Shown: in pieces, positions 15,957-24,635 of the stretch | How the letters are laid out: each line of letters begins with the position of its first letter | How positions within the stretch are numbered: the stretch's first letter is position 1 | Source: Pseudomonadota bacterium | GTDB lineage: Bacteria; Pseudomonadota; Alphaproteobacteria; Rhizobiales; Phreatobacteraceae | NCBI GenBank assembly: GCA_023416965.1 | Contig: JAEZGJ010000205.1 | Span: 1-45,240 of the forward strand | Reading direction: 5' to 3' | Length of the DNA: 45,240 nucleotides | Notes under the pieces: model-generated | What the model saw: only the letters and a program-made list of their open reading frames with translations | Told to the model about the DNA's origin: nothing | Databases searched by the model: none | Position numbers and translations under genes: made by a program

Positions 15957-17342
15957 ATGAGTGCTCTCGACCGCCTTCGCGCCGATCTCGCCGGCATCAC
16001 CCTCGCCGAGGATGCCGCCACCGTGCGGATGGCGAGCCGCGATTTCTTCTGGTTCTCGCCGGTGCTGAAGCCGGAGCTCGAGGGCAAGGTGGCCGACCTC
16101 GTCGCCACTCCGGCGGACAAGGACGAGCTCCGGCGCATCGCCGCCGCCTGCGCCCGTCATCGCGTTCCGCTAGTCATCCGCGGCGGCGGCACCGGCAATT
16201 ACGGTCAGGCCGTGCCGCTTGCCGGCGGCGTGGTGGTCGACATGCGGCAGATGAACCGCATGATCTTCGCCCGGCCGGGCGGCGCGCGCTTCGAGGCCGG
16301 CGCCAACATGCTGGACATCGACAAGCTCCTCGACCCGCACGGCCAGGAGCTGCGCTTCCACCCCTCGACCAGGGCGCAGGCGACCATCGGCGGCTTCGTC
16401 GCCGGCGGCGCGGCTGGGGCGGGCTCCTGCACCTGGGGCCAGATCGACAATCTCGGCGCGGTCACCGCGCTCGAGGTGATGACGGTGGAGGCCGAGCCGC
16501 GGCTCATCGAGCTGCGCGGCCGCGAGATTTTGAAGGTGATGCACGCCTATGGCGTCAACGGCATCATCACCGAGGTGGAGGTGCCGACCGCCCCCGCCCA
16601 CGACTGGGCCGAGCGGATCGTCACCTTCGACAGCCTGATGGCGGCGGCCCGCTTCGGCCAGGCCTTCATGGAATGCGACGGAATCGCGAAGAAGCTGGTG
16701 TCGGTCCACGACCCGCGCATCGTCCCCTACCTGAAGCGCCTCGCGCCCTACCTGCAGGAGGGCCGCGCCTTCGCCATCCTGATGGTCTCGGAGCCGCAGG
16801 CAGACACGCTCGACCTTCTGATCGGAGACCACAAGGGAGAGGTCACCTTCCGGCGCGGCGCTGCGGAGGCCAAGGCGGTGGCCTTCGGGACGCACCGGGA
16901 GCGTGTCGGCCCCGGTCCGCTCTATGAATACACCTGGAACCACACGACGCTGCACGCCCTCAAGATGGATCCGTCCATCACCTATCTGCAGCTGCGCTTC
17001 CCCGCACCGAACAATCTCGCGCTGGTGGAATGGGCGGCGAAGGAGTTCCACGAGGACGTCTATTTCCACCTCGAGTTCCAGCGCCGAGAGGGCAAGGTCA
17101 TCACCTCCTCGCTGCCGCTGGTGAAGTTCACCAGCCAGGCGCGGCTCGAGGAGATCATGGCCCGGGCGGCCGAGGGCGGCGTGCAGCCGTCGAACGCCCA
17201 TACCTTCGTGCTCAACAATGCCGGCTGGAAGCGGATCGACGCGCCGCAGCCGGAGTTCAAGCGGCTGGCCGACCCCCACGGGCTGATGAACCCTGGCAAG
17301 CTGTTGGGGTGGGAGGCGGAAGCACAGCAGGCGGCGGAGTAG
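15957..17342 (+). CDS. FAD-binding oxidase/dehydrogenase (VAO/PCMH family), paralogue B
   Basis: A 461-residue flavoprotein paralogous to that of 10735-12102. FAD-binding loop RGGGTGNYGQA at 75-85, HPSTRAQATIGGFVAGGAAG, YGVNGIITEVEVP, and the shared LYEYTWNHTTL; the C-terminus is MNPGKLLGWEAEAQQAAE. The ATG at 15957 is preferred over upstream in-frame codons because family similarity starts with SALDRLRADL. It is divergent from the NMT1-type importer and converges on the N-carbamoyl-D-amino acid hydrolase with only three bases between stops. It likely oxidises the imported compound or a product, by location; the reaction is not known. Confidence 0.85.
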   Translation: MSALDRLRADLAGITLAEDAATVRMASRDFFWFSPVLKPELEGKVADLVATPADKDELRRIAAACARHRVPLVIRGGGTGNYGQAVPLAGGVVVDMRQMNRMIFARPGGARFEAGANMLDIDKLLDPHGQELRFHPSTRAQATIGGFVAGGAAGAGSCTWGQIDNLGAVTALEVMTVEAEPRLIELRGREILKVMHAYGVNGIITEVEVPTAPAHDWAERIVTFDSLMAAARFGQAFMECDGIAKKLVSVHDPRIVPYLKRLAPYLQEGRAFAILMVSEPQADTLDLLIGDHKGEVTFRRGAAEAKAVAFGTHRERVGPGPLYEYTWNHTTLHALKMDPSITYLQLRFPAPNNLALVEWAAKEFHEDVYFHLEFQRREGKVITSSLPLVKFTSQARLEEIMARAAEGGVQPSNAHTFVLNNAGWKRIDAPQPEFKRLADPHGLMNPGKLLGWEAEAQQAAE

Positions 17343-17345
17343 CCG

Positions 17346-18275
17346 TCATCCCTGCGGCGCCACCGCGCCCCGCTGCTCCACGATGCGCCGATAATGGTCC
17401 GGCTGGCGGTGCATGTCGAAGTTGAAGATGGTCGCCTTGTAGCTCTTCGTCAGGTCGAGGTCACAGCGCGCCACCACCAGTTCGTCCTCCTGGGTGAGCG
17501 CCTGGCCGACCACCTCGCCCGTCGGGGCGATGATGGAAGAGCCGCCGATCATCTCGCAGCCCTCCTCGACCCCGCATTTGGCGACGCCGACGACCCAGGT
17601 GCCGTTCTGGTAGGCGCCGGCCTGCATGACGAGCTGGTTGTGGAACTCCGACAGCCGGTCGTGGTCGGGGGCCGGCGGGTTGTGGCGCGGCGTGTTGTAG
17701 CCGAGGAGGATCATCTCCACCGACTGCAGGCCCATGACGCGGTAGCTCTCAGGCCAGCGGCGATCGTTGCAGATCATCATGCCCATATTGCCGCCGAGCG
17801 CGCTCCACACGCCCCAGGAGAGGTCGCCGACCTCGAAATAGCGCTTCTCCAGATGCTGGAAGGCGCGCCAGGGCTCGTGTCCGGCGTGGCCCGGCAGATG
17901 TATTTTCCGATATTTCCCAACGATCTGTGCGGACTTGTTCACAAGAATTGCAGTGTTGAAGCGCCGCCCCTCAGGGGTGAGCTCCGCATAGCCGAGGGAG
18001 AAGCCGATGCCGAGCCGCGACGCCTCGTTGAACAGCGGCGCGGTCTCGTTGGAGGGCATTTCGCGCTCGTAGAAACTGTCGATCTCCTCCTGGCTCTCCA
18101 TCCACCAGCGCGGAAAAAAGGTGGTGAGCGTCAGTTCCGGAAAGACGACGAGGTCGCAGCGATGGGACGCCGCCTCGCGCATGAGGTCGACCATGCGCGC
18201 GACGACCTCCCGCCGCGAATGGGCCCGCTGGATGGCGCCCATCTGGGCGGCGCCGATGGTGACGATGCGGCTCAT
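17346..18275 (-). CDS. N-carbamoyl-D-amino acid hydrolase (nitrilase superfamily)
   Basis: A 309-residue carbon-nitrogen hydrolase that closely resembles the Agrobacterium N-carbamoyl-D-amino acid amidohydrolase (about 304 residues), which releases D-amino acid, CO2 and ammonia. The triad is Glu47 (VVFPELTLTTFFPRW), Lys124 (GKYRKIHLPGH) and Cys169 (MMICNDRRWPE). Other shared blocks are SFYEREMP, FQHLEKRYFE, YNTPRHNPP and the C-terminal MHRQPDHY. The ATG overlaps the stop of the dpaL gene as ATGA, so the two proteins are made together. No hydantoinase is in the window, so the carbamoyl substrate must arise elsewhere or be imported. Among nitrilase members beta-ureidopropionase is the main alternative, but the motif set favours the D-carbamoylase. 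Confidence 0.9.
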   Translation of the reverse strand: MSRIVTIGAAQMGAIQRAHSRREVVARMVDLMREAASHRCDLVVFPELTLTTFFPRWWMESQEEIDSFYEREMPSNETAPLFNEASRLGIGFSLGYAELTPEGRRFNTAILVNKSAQIVGKYRKIHLPGHAGHEPWRAFQHLEKRYFEVGDLSWGVWSALGGNMGMMICNDRRWPESYRVMGLQSVEMILLGYNTPRHNPPAPDHDRLSEFHNQLVMQAGAYQNGTWVVGVAKCGVEEGCEMIGGSSIIAPTGEVVGQALTQEDELVVARCDLDLTKSYKATIFNFDMHRQPDHYRRIVEQRGAVAPQG

Positions 18276-19423
18276 GCGGGCTCCTTCTCGACCTCGGCGG
18301 CGTCCCGGCCGACGATCTCGCGGTAGATGGCGGGGTCGGTTGCCCCCTCTGTGCCGATGCAGAGCACGCGGGAGGTTGCGTCCAGCTGCAGCAACCGTCG
18401 TGCCGCGGGATCGGCGGCGGCGGCGATGAGGCCGGCGAGGCCCGCGACGCCGGATTCGCCGGCGGCAATGCCGTCCTGCGCGAGGCGGCGCATGGCCTCC
18501 GCGGCGCGCGAGTCGGGAATGGCCATGAAGGCGTCGGCGCCCGGCGACAGCAGCGCCCAGGCGAGTTCGGACGGTTCGCCACAGGCGAGCCCCGCCATGA
18601 TCGTGTCGAGGTCACCGCCGACGGTGGTCCAACGGCGGGCCGCGGCGCTTTCGAGCAGGCAGGCGGCGCGCTCCGGCTCCACCACGACCAGGATCGGGCG
18701 GGCCGCGCCGAGGCTCTCCCAGGTCCAGGAGAGGATGGCCGCGGCGATGCCGCCGACGCCGCCTTGGACGAAGATGTGGGTCGGACGCGCGCCCTGCGCC
18801 TCCGCCTCGATGCCCAGCACGGCATAGCCCTGCATCACATCGCGCGGGATGAGGTCGTAGCCCGGCCAGGACGTGTCGGAGACGATGGTCCAGCCGTTGG
18901 CCGCCGCCGCCTCGGCCGAGGCGCGCACGGCGTCGTCGTAATTGCCGGGCACGCGGCGGACCTCGGCGCCATAGGCTGCGATGGCGTCGACGCGGCCCTG
19001 GCTCACCGTCTCGTGGACATAGATCACTGCGCGGACGCCGAGCCGGCGCGCCCCCCAGGCGACGGCGCGGCCGTGATTGCCGTCGGTGGCGCAGGTGACG
19101 GTCAGGCCCTCGGCCGAGCCGCGGGCAGCGACCAGGCGCTGCACCGCATAGGCGCCGCCCAGCGCCTTGAAACTCTTCAGCACGAAGCGATGCGCCTCGT
19201 GCTTGTAGAGGATGGAGGCGACACCTGCCTCGCGGGCGAGGCCGTCCAGCGACAGGAGCGGCGTCGGCCGGTAGCCCTCCCACGCCGCGATCGCGGCATG
19301 GGCGGCGCGGGCGCCCTCCAGCGACAGGATCGCGCGCTCGTCGGCCCCGTAGGGCCGATGGCGGTCGAGACCGGGATTGGCGAGAAGCCGGCTGTCGCCG
19401 GAGACGGTCAGGATGTCGGGCAT
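18272..19423 (-). CDS. dpaL: Diaminopropionate ammonia-lyase
   Basis: A 383-residue fold-type II PLP enzyme that splits 2,3-diaminopropionate (and, in known members, D-serine) to pyruvate and ammonia. Visible: PLP Lys86 in KSFKALGGAYAV, CATDGNHGRAVAWGARRLG, SDTSWPGYDLIPRDVMQGY, glycine loop QGGVGGIAAAIL and AGLACGEPS, all typical of the YgeX/DpaL group. Length is slightly below the usual ~400. It lies 42 bases after the aldehyde dehydrogenase and overlaps the carbamoylase start by four bases. Acting on both D and L isomers, it is a logical next step after a D-carbamoylase, for example for N-carbamoyl-D-serine or -diaminopropionate; this pairing is inference. Confidence 0.88.
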   Translation of the reverse strand: MPDILTVSGDSRLLANPGLDRHRPYGADERAILSLEGARAAHAAIAAWEGYRPTPLLSLDGLAREAGVASILYKHEAHRFVLKSFKALGGAYAVQRLVAARGSAEGLTVTCATDGNHGRAVAWGARRLGVRAVIYVHETVSQGRVDAIAAYGAEVRRVPGNYDDAVRASAEAAAANGWTIVSDTSWPGYDLIPRDVMQGYAVLGIEAEAQGARPTHIFVQGGVGGIAAAILSWTWESLGAARPILVVVEPERAACLLESAAARRWTTVGGDLDTIMAGLACGEPSELAWALLSPGADAFMAIPDSRAAEAMRRLAQDGIAAGESGVAGLAGLIAAAADPAARRLLQLDATSRVLCIGTEGATDPAIYREIVGRDAAEVEKEPA

Positions 19424-19465
19424 GGCGGCGCGGCGGACGCTCCCTGGTAGACGGCTCGGGCCGGT

Positions 19466-20995
19466 TCAGCCGGCATAGCCGAAGCCGACGGGGGGCGCTT
19501 CGGCGGTCTCGACCCATACGCTCTTGGTGGTGGTGTAGGCGTGCAGGGCCTCGAGACCGGAGGAGCGACCGTAGCCCGACTGGCCGAAACCGCCAAACGG
19601 ACTCATCACGCTGATGGTCTTGTAGGAATTGATCCAGAACGTCCCGGCCCGCACCTTGGCCGCGACGCGGTGGGCGCGGCCGACGTCGCGCGTCCAGACG
19701 GCGCCGGCGAGGCCGTAATCGCTGGCGTTGGCGAGGGCCACCGCCGCCTCCTCACAGTCGAAGGGTGTCACCGCCACGACCGGCCCGAAGACCTCCTCCC
19801 GGGCGATCTCCATGGTGGGTGTGACGCGGTCGAGCACGGTGGGCGCATAGAAGAAGCCTTCGTCCCGGCCCTCGGGCCTGCCGCCGCCGGCAGCGACGAC
19901 GGCGCCCTCGCCCACTCCCGCCTTCACCATCCCGTCGATCTTCTGCCACTGGCCGCCATGGACGATGGGGCCGATCTGGGTCGCCTCGTCCAGCGGATCG
20001 CCGACCGGGATGCGCGGCGCCGCCTTGGCGAGCCGCTCCACGAATTCGGCATGGATCTGGCGGTGAACGAGCAGCCGCGAGCCGGCGACGCAGGACTGGC
20101 CGGCGCCGGAGAAGATCGCGGCCTGGGCGCCCAGCACCGCGCGATCGAGATCGGCGTCGGGGAAGACGATGTTGGCGGACTTGCCGCCGAGTTCCAGCAG
20201 CGTCGGGACGACGCGCCTGGCAGCGGTCGCGGCGATGCGTGCCCCGGTCTCGCGGGATCCGACGAAGACGACGAGCCGGGTCAGCGGATGGGCGACGGCC
20301 GCCGCGCCGGTCGTCGCGCCATAGCCGGCGAGGACGTTGACGAGGCCCTTGGGCACGCCGGCCTCCTCGCAGATGACCGCGAGGGCGAGCGAGGTGAAGG
20401 GGGTGAGTTCGGACGGTTTCAGGACGACCGCATTGCCGGCCGCGATGGCAGGGGCGATCTGCCAGCCCGCGGTGAAGATCGGCGCGTTCCAGGGCGTGAT
20501 CTGCACCACCGCGCCGAAGGGCTCGCGGCGCACATAGTTCAGGTGCGAGGTCGGCACGGGGATGACGTCGCCGTGGAGCTTGTCGGCCCATCCGGCATAG
20601 TATTCGAACATTTCTGCGACCTTGGCGACCTCGACGCGGGTGTCGCGGATCGGCTTGCCGGAGGCGAGGGTCTCGAGCTCGGCCAGTTCCGCCACCCTCG
20701 CCCTGACGCCCTGCCCGATCGCCCAGATGATGCGGCCGCGGGCGGAAGCGGGCATGGCGGTCCAGGCGGCGAAGGCCGGGACGGTCGCTTCCAGCGCCTG
20801 CGCGGCGGCCGCCTCGCCGCCGTCGCGGAAGGTCGCGAAGGGCGCGCCCGTGACGGGATCGACAAGGGTGATGGCCTCGCCGGACCCGGCCATGCTCTCG
20901 CCGGCGATGCGGGAGCCGATGACCCCGCCGGGGACCAGCGAAGCGAAAAGCGTGGCGACCCGGCTGGCGGTGTCGGGACGGTGGTGGAGAGTCAT
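19466..20995 (-). CDS. NAD(P)-dependent aldehyde dehydrogenase
   Basis: A 509-residue ALDH-superfamily enzyme. Catalytic Cys302 in SGAGQSCVAGSR, general base Glu268 in LLELGGKSANIVFPD, Asn170 in TPWNAPIF, cofactor segment VLKPSELTPF, and the C-terminal PFGGFGQSGYGR followed by GLEALHAYTTTKSVW. It oxidises an aldehyde to the acid with NAD(P)+; betaine-aldehyde/2-aminomuconate-type members are nearest in pattern. The ATG at 20995 overlaps the stop of the hydroxyacid dehydrogenase (ATGA); the longer open frame upstream is a shadow of that gene. In this operon it could remove a semialdehyde formed from the amino-acid skeleton. Confidence 0.93.
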   Translation of the reverse strand: MTLHHRPDTASRVATLFASLVPGGVIGSRIAGESMAGSGEAITLVDPVTGAPFATFRDGGEAAAAQALEATVPAFAAWTAMPASARGRIIWAIGQGVRARVAELAELETLASGKPIRDTRVEVAKVAEMFEYYAGWADKLHGDVIPVPTSHLNYVRREPFGAVVQITPWNAPIFTAGWQIAPAIAAGNAVVLKPSELTPFTSLALAVICEEAGVPKGLVNVLAGYGATTGAAAVAHPLTRLVVFVGSRETGARIAATAARRVVPTLLELGGKSANIVFPDADLDRAVLGAQAAIFSGAGQSCVAGSRLLVHRQIHAEFVERLAKAAPRIPVGDPLDEATQIGPIVHGGQWQKIDGMVKAGVGEGAVVAAGGGRPEGRDEGFFYAPTVLDRVTPTMEIAREEVFGPVVAVTPFDCEEAAVALANASDYGLAGAVWTRDVGRAHRVAAKVRAGTFWINSYKTISVMSPFGGFGQSGYGRSSGLEALHAYTTTKSVWVETAEAPPVGFGYAG

Positions 20996-21867
20996 GGGGT
21001 CGGCCTGTCGTCGACGATGCGGTTGAAATCCTCGCCGTCGGCGAGGCGCGCGGTGCTGTCGGCCCAGATTCGCGCCACCAGTCCGCTCACCGGCAGATCG
21101 ACGCCGGTCTCGGCCGCAAGTGCCGCGGCGAGGCGCACGTCCTTGCGCATGAGCCCCATGGTGAAGCCTGAATCGAAGGCGCCGTTCAGCACCCAGCGGG
21201 GATAGTTGACCTCGGAGACGGCCGAGCGTCCGGAGGCCGCGTTGACCACCGCGAGGACATCCGCCGCGGGCACGCCGGCCGCCTCCGACAGGCGCACCGC
21301 CTCCGAGACGGTCAGCAGATGGGCGCCGACCAGCAGATTGTTGACGAGCTTGGCGACATTGCCGGCGCCCGGGCCGCCGACATGCAGGCGCTTCGCGCTG
21401 ATCGCCTCCAGAGCCGGCATGGCGCGGGCGAGATGGCGGGCCTCTCCACCGATCATCATGGTGAGCGTGCCGGCCTCGGCGCCGGACGGGCCGCCAGAGA
21501 CGGGCGCATCGACGAAGCCGAGCCCCCTGGCGGCCGCCAGCGCCGCGAGGCGGCGGGAGACGCCGGCCTCGGAGGTCGAGGTGTCGACGAAGATGGCACC
21601 GGCCGGTGCCATGGCGAGAAAGCCTTCCGGCCCCTCGACCACGGCGGCGACGACGTCGGCGGTGGGGAGCGAGGCGATCACCACGCCGCTCGCGGCGAAG
21701 AGGTCGGCGAGGCTGGCAGCGGCCGCGACGCCCTTTTCTGTCGCCAGCGCCATACGCTCGGGCGAAGGGTCGCTGCCGAGGGTGCGAAACCCTTTCGCGG
21801 CGGCGTTGGCGGCGATCCCGACGCCCATCCTGCCGAGGCCGACGACGCCGATGGTCAATGCGGTCAC
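20992..21867 (-). CDS. 3-hydroxyisobutyrate dehydrogenase-family oxidoreductase
   Basis: A 291-residue beta-hydroxyacid dehydrogenase: Rossmann motif GVVGLGRMGVGIA at the start, substrate motif DAPVSGGPSGAEAGTL at 120-135, catalytic Lys173 in GAGNVAKLVNNLL and a C-terminal helical domain with FTMGLMRKDVRLA. Family members interconvert beta-hydroxyacids and semialdehydes (3-hydroxyisobutyrate, tartronate semialdehyde, 3-hydroxypropionate). The GTG at 21867 is taken because AAGGGGG precedes it by about six bases. It is the first gene of the operon with ALDH, dpaL and the D-carbamoylase, and divergent from the M81 peptidase gene. The exact substrate is not predictable. Confidence 0.9.
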   Translation of the reverse strand: MTALTIGVVGLGRMGVGIAANAAAKGFRTLGSDPSPERMALATEKGVAAAASLADLFAASGVVIASLPTADVVAAVVEGPEGFLAMAPAGAIFVDTSTSEAGVSRRLAALAAARGLGFVDAPVSGGPSGAEAGTLTMMIGGEARHLARAMPALEAISAKRLHVGGPGAGNVAKLVNNLLVGAHLLTVSEAVRLSEAAGVPAADVLAVVNAASGRSAVSEVNYPRWVLNGAFDSGFTMGLMRKDVRLAAALAAETGVDLPVSGLVARIWADSTARLADGEDFNRIVDDRPTP

Positions 21868-22001
21868 GGGAACCCCCTTCCCTGTCCCGAGGCATGCGCG
21901 GAACGGATGGCCTCCGCGCCGACGCTCCCGTGGAAAAGCACGCGCGAGCATGAAAGGGTCAAGGCGAAACGTTGGGCAGACCCCGAGGGAACACGGCAGC
22001 C

Positions 22002-23477
22002 ATGCGCATCTTCACGGCCAGCATCGCGACGGAGACGAACACCTTCTCCCCCATCCCGACCTCGATGGAGAGCTACCTGACGAGCCTTGCTGCACGCCCC
22101 GGCCAGCACCCGACGGACAAGCCGACGCTCTGCACGGCACCGCTTTTCGTCGCCCGCCGCCGCGCGGCACAGGAGGGGTTCACGCTGATCGAAGGGTCCT
22201 GCTTCTTCGCCCAGCCGGCCGGACCGACGACGAAGGTCGCCTACGAGACGATGCGCGACGAGATTCTCGCCCAGCTGAAGGCGGCGCTGCCTGTGCAGGG
22301 CGTACTGCTCGGCATGCACGGCGCCATGGTGGCGGACGGCTACGAGGACTGCGAGGGCGACATGCTGGAGCGCGTGCGCGCCCTTGTCGGCCCTGACTGC
22401 GTCATCGGCGTCGAACTCGACCCGCACAACCACATGACGAAGAAGCGGGTCAGCCTCGCCGACATCATCATCTGCTTCAAGGAATATCCGCACGTGGACA
22501 TCGTGCCGCGCGCCGAGGAACTGGTGACGCTGGTGCTGAAGACCATCCGCAAGGAGATCCGCCCCGTCGCCTCGCTCTACGACTGCGGCATGATCGCCTT
22601 CTTCCCGACCACGTCGGAGCCCAACACGTCCTTCGTCGCCCGCCAGAAGAGCTTCGAGGGCCGCGACGGCGTGCTCTCCGTCTCGCTGGTCCACGGGTTT
22701 CCCCATGCCGACGTGCCGGAGATGGGAACGCGCGTGCTCGTCTACACCGACGGCGCCAAGGCGACCGGCGCCGCCCTGGCGACCCGGCTCGGCGAGGAGA
22801 TCATCGCTCTGCGCGGCCAGACGGCGCCGCCCAATCTCGATTTCGCCGAGGCGCTCGACCAGGCGCTGGCCGCCGATACGACGACGGGTCCCGCCATCAT
22901 CGCCGAGCCCGCCGACAATGCCGGCGGCGGATCGGCCTCGGACAACACGATGTCGCTGCGCGAACTCGTGGCGCGCGGGGTGGAGAACGCGGCGGTGGCG
23001 CCACTCTGGGATCCGATGGCGGTCGCCTTTTGTCATGCGGTGGGCGCCGGCGGGCGGCTGCGGCTGAGGATCGGTGGCAAGACGTCCGAACTCTCCGGCG
23101 ACCCGTTCGACGCCGATTGCGAGGTGCTGGCGGTGGCGAAGGACTGCCACCAGAGCTTCGGCGAGGCCAAGGGGCCGGTCGGCGACCTTGCGGCGGTGAA
23201 GATCGGCGGCGTCACCGTGGTGATGAACACCAACCGCGCCCAGGCGCTGGGCCGCGAACTGTTCACCGAACTCGGGCTCGACCCAGCCTCCTACCGGCTG
23301 CTGGTTCTGAAATCCGCCCAGCATTTCATGGCCGCCTATGGGCCGCTCGCCTCCCAGGTCTTCTATTCGGAGACGCAGGGGCCCTCGACCCAGCGCTACG
23401 AGAAGCACCACTACAGGCGGATCGCCCGGCCGAAATGGCCTATGGATTCCGAGGCCCCCGGGCGGCTCGTCCTGTAG
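22002..23477 (+). CDS. M81 family metallopeptidase (MlrC-like)
   Basis: A 491-residue protein of the M81/microcystinase C family (DUF1485 plus MlrC C-terminal domain). The N-terminus has MRIFTASIATETNTFSPIPT, then LLGMHGAMVADGYEDCEGD and GVELDPHNHMT, which hold the likely zinc ligands; the C-terminal domain carries EPADNAGGGSASDNT. Known MlrC cleaves the linear microcystin peptide, but most homologues sit in catabolic operons with ABC importers and have unknown amide substrates. The ATG at 22002 has GAGGGA about 12 bases upstream. It is divergent from the hydroxyacid dehydrogenase operon and converges on aapM with an 8-base gap. Confidence 0.9.
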   Translation: MRIFTASIATETNTFSPIPTSMESYLTSLAARPGQHPTDKPTLCTAPLFVARRRAAQEGFTLIEGSCFFAQPAGPTTKVAYETMRDEILAQLKAALPVQGVLLGMHGAMVADGYEDCEGDMLERVRALVGPDCVIGVELDPHNHMTKKRVSLADIIICFKEYPHVDIVPRAEELVTLVLKTIRKEIRPVASLYDCGMIAFFPTTSEPNTSFVARQKSFEGRDGVLSVSLVHGFPHADVPEMGTRVLVYTDGAKATGAALATRLGEEIIALRGQTAPPNLDFAEALDQALAADTTTGPAIIAEPADNAGGGSASDNTMSLRELVARGVENAAVAPLWDPMAVAFCHAVGAGGRLRLRIGGKTSELSGDPFDADCEVLAVAKDCHQSFGEAKGPVGDLAAVKIGGVTVVMNTNRAQALGRELFTELGLDPASYRLLVLKSAQHFMAAYGPLASQVFYSETQGPSTQRYEKHHYRRIARPKWPMDSEAPGRLVL

Positions 23478-23485
23478 GCCGGGGC

Positions 23486-24631
23486 TCAGCGCACCCTTTC
23501 GGGGTTGAGGTCCCTCTCGAGCCGCTGCGAGTAGCGGCTCATCGTGTAGCAGGCGACGAAATAGACGAAGGCGGCATAGAGATAGGCCTCCGTGGCAAAG
23601 CCGAGCCAGTTGGAATCGCCGAGCGCCGAGCGTAGCGTCGTGAAGAAATCGAAGATGCCGATGATGAGCACCAGCGTCGTGTCTTTGAACAGGCCGATGA
23701 AGGTGTTCACCTGCGCCGGAATGGTGATCTTCAGCGCCTGCGGCATGACGATGAACCGCATGGTCTGGGCATAGTTCAGGCCGAGCGACTGGGCCCCCTC
23801 GAACTGGCCCTTGGGAATGGCCTGAAGGCCGCCGCGGAAAACCTCCGCCATATAGGCGGCGGCGAAGGCGATGAAGGCGAGTTGGGCGCGGATCAGCCGG
23901 TCGATCTCGATGCCCTGCGGCATGAAGAGCGGCACGATGAAGGTGGCGATGAACAGGAGCGAGATCAGCGGCACGCCGCGGATGAATTCGATCCAGGCGA
24001 CCGACAGGGCCCGCACCACCGGCCGCCTCGACCGGCGGCCGAGCGCCAGCATGATGCCGATGGGATAGGCCATGGCGAGACCAAAGACCGACAGGAAGAT
24101 GGTGACCAGCCAGCCGCCCCAAAGCCGGGTCGCCACCGGCTCGAGGCCTGGGAGCGGTATGCCGAGGACGGAGCCGCCCATCAGGCCCCACATGAGGGCG
24201 AGGACCGCGAGCCAGGCATAGACCCATTCCCGACGCCAGAACGGGCGCTGGGTCGACAGTGCCACCATGATCGCGAAGATCGCGAGGACGGTCGCCGGCC
24301 GCCATCGCTGTTCGAACGGGTAGAGCCCGAAGACCGAGAACCAGAACTTCTCGACGATGAAGGCCCAGCAGGCGCCGCCGGCCTCGCGGCACTGCGCCGC
24401 CGTGCCTGTCCATGTCGCGTTGAGCACCGCCCACGACAGGAAGGGCGGCAGCGTCCAGGCGAGCACGGCGAGGCAGAGAAGCGTGATCGCCGCGATCCCG
24501 GGGGTGCCGAAATAGGTCCGGAACAGCGCCAGGGGCCATGGCGGCAGGACGCTCGCGGGGGGCTTCAGGTCCGCGAGCCTTTCGCTGGCGACGTAGTGGA
24601 CGAGCGCGTCCGGGGCGACCGGGCGGTTCAT
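23486..24631 (-). CDS. aapM: General L-amino acid ABC transporter permease AapM
   Basis: A 381-residue polar-amino-acid permease of the AapM/BztC type, longer than HisM-type permeases because of an N-terminal extension with extra helices. The transport core lies in the last ~200 residues with AYMAEVFRGGLQAIPKGQFE and GAQSLGL before the C-terminal helices, and the start region PPASVLPPWPLALFRTYFG is typical. The ATG at 24631 comes four bases after the aapQ stop, with GGGAG inside the aapQ end. It is the last gene of aapJQM; the usual fourth gene, aapP (ATPase), is absent and the convergent M81 gene takes its place. Import of broad-range L-amino acids is expected from the family. Confidence 0.93.
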   Translation of the reverse strand: MNRPVAPDALVHYVASERLADLKPPASVLPPWPLALFRTYFGTPGIAAITLLCLAVLAWTLPPFLSWAVLNATWTGTAAQCREAGGACWAFIVEKFWFSVFGLYPFEQRWRPATVLAIFAIMVALSTQRPFWRREWVYAWLAVLALMWGLMGGSVLGIPLPGLEPVATRLWGGWLVTIFLSVFGLAMAYPIGIMLALGRRSRRPVVRALSVAWIEFIRGVPLISLLFIATFIVPLFMPQGIEIDRLIRAQLAFIAFAAAYMAEVFRGGLQAIPKGQFEGAQSLGLNYAQTMRFIVMPQALKITIPAQVNTFIGLFKDTTLVLIIGIFDFFTTLRSALGDSNWLGFATEAYLYAAFVYFVACYTMSRYSQRLERDLNPERVR

Positions 24632-24635
24632 GGCG

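Noticed and set aside
17343..17345. Terminator between FAD oxidase B and the carbamoylase
   Set aside because: The convergent stops are three bases apart and no hairpin with a T-run fits there.
20996..21895. N-terminal 300-codon extension of the aldehyde dehydrogenase frame
   Set aside because: It is an out-of-frame reading of the hydroxyacid dehydrogenase gene; the real start is the ATG at 20995 that overlaps its stop.
21864..24539. 891-codon minus-strand frame over the M81 gene and aapM
   Set aside because: It covers the antisense of the M81 gene and an alternate frame of aapM; composition is that of a shadow frame.
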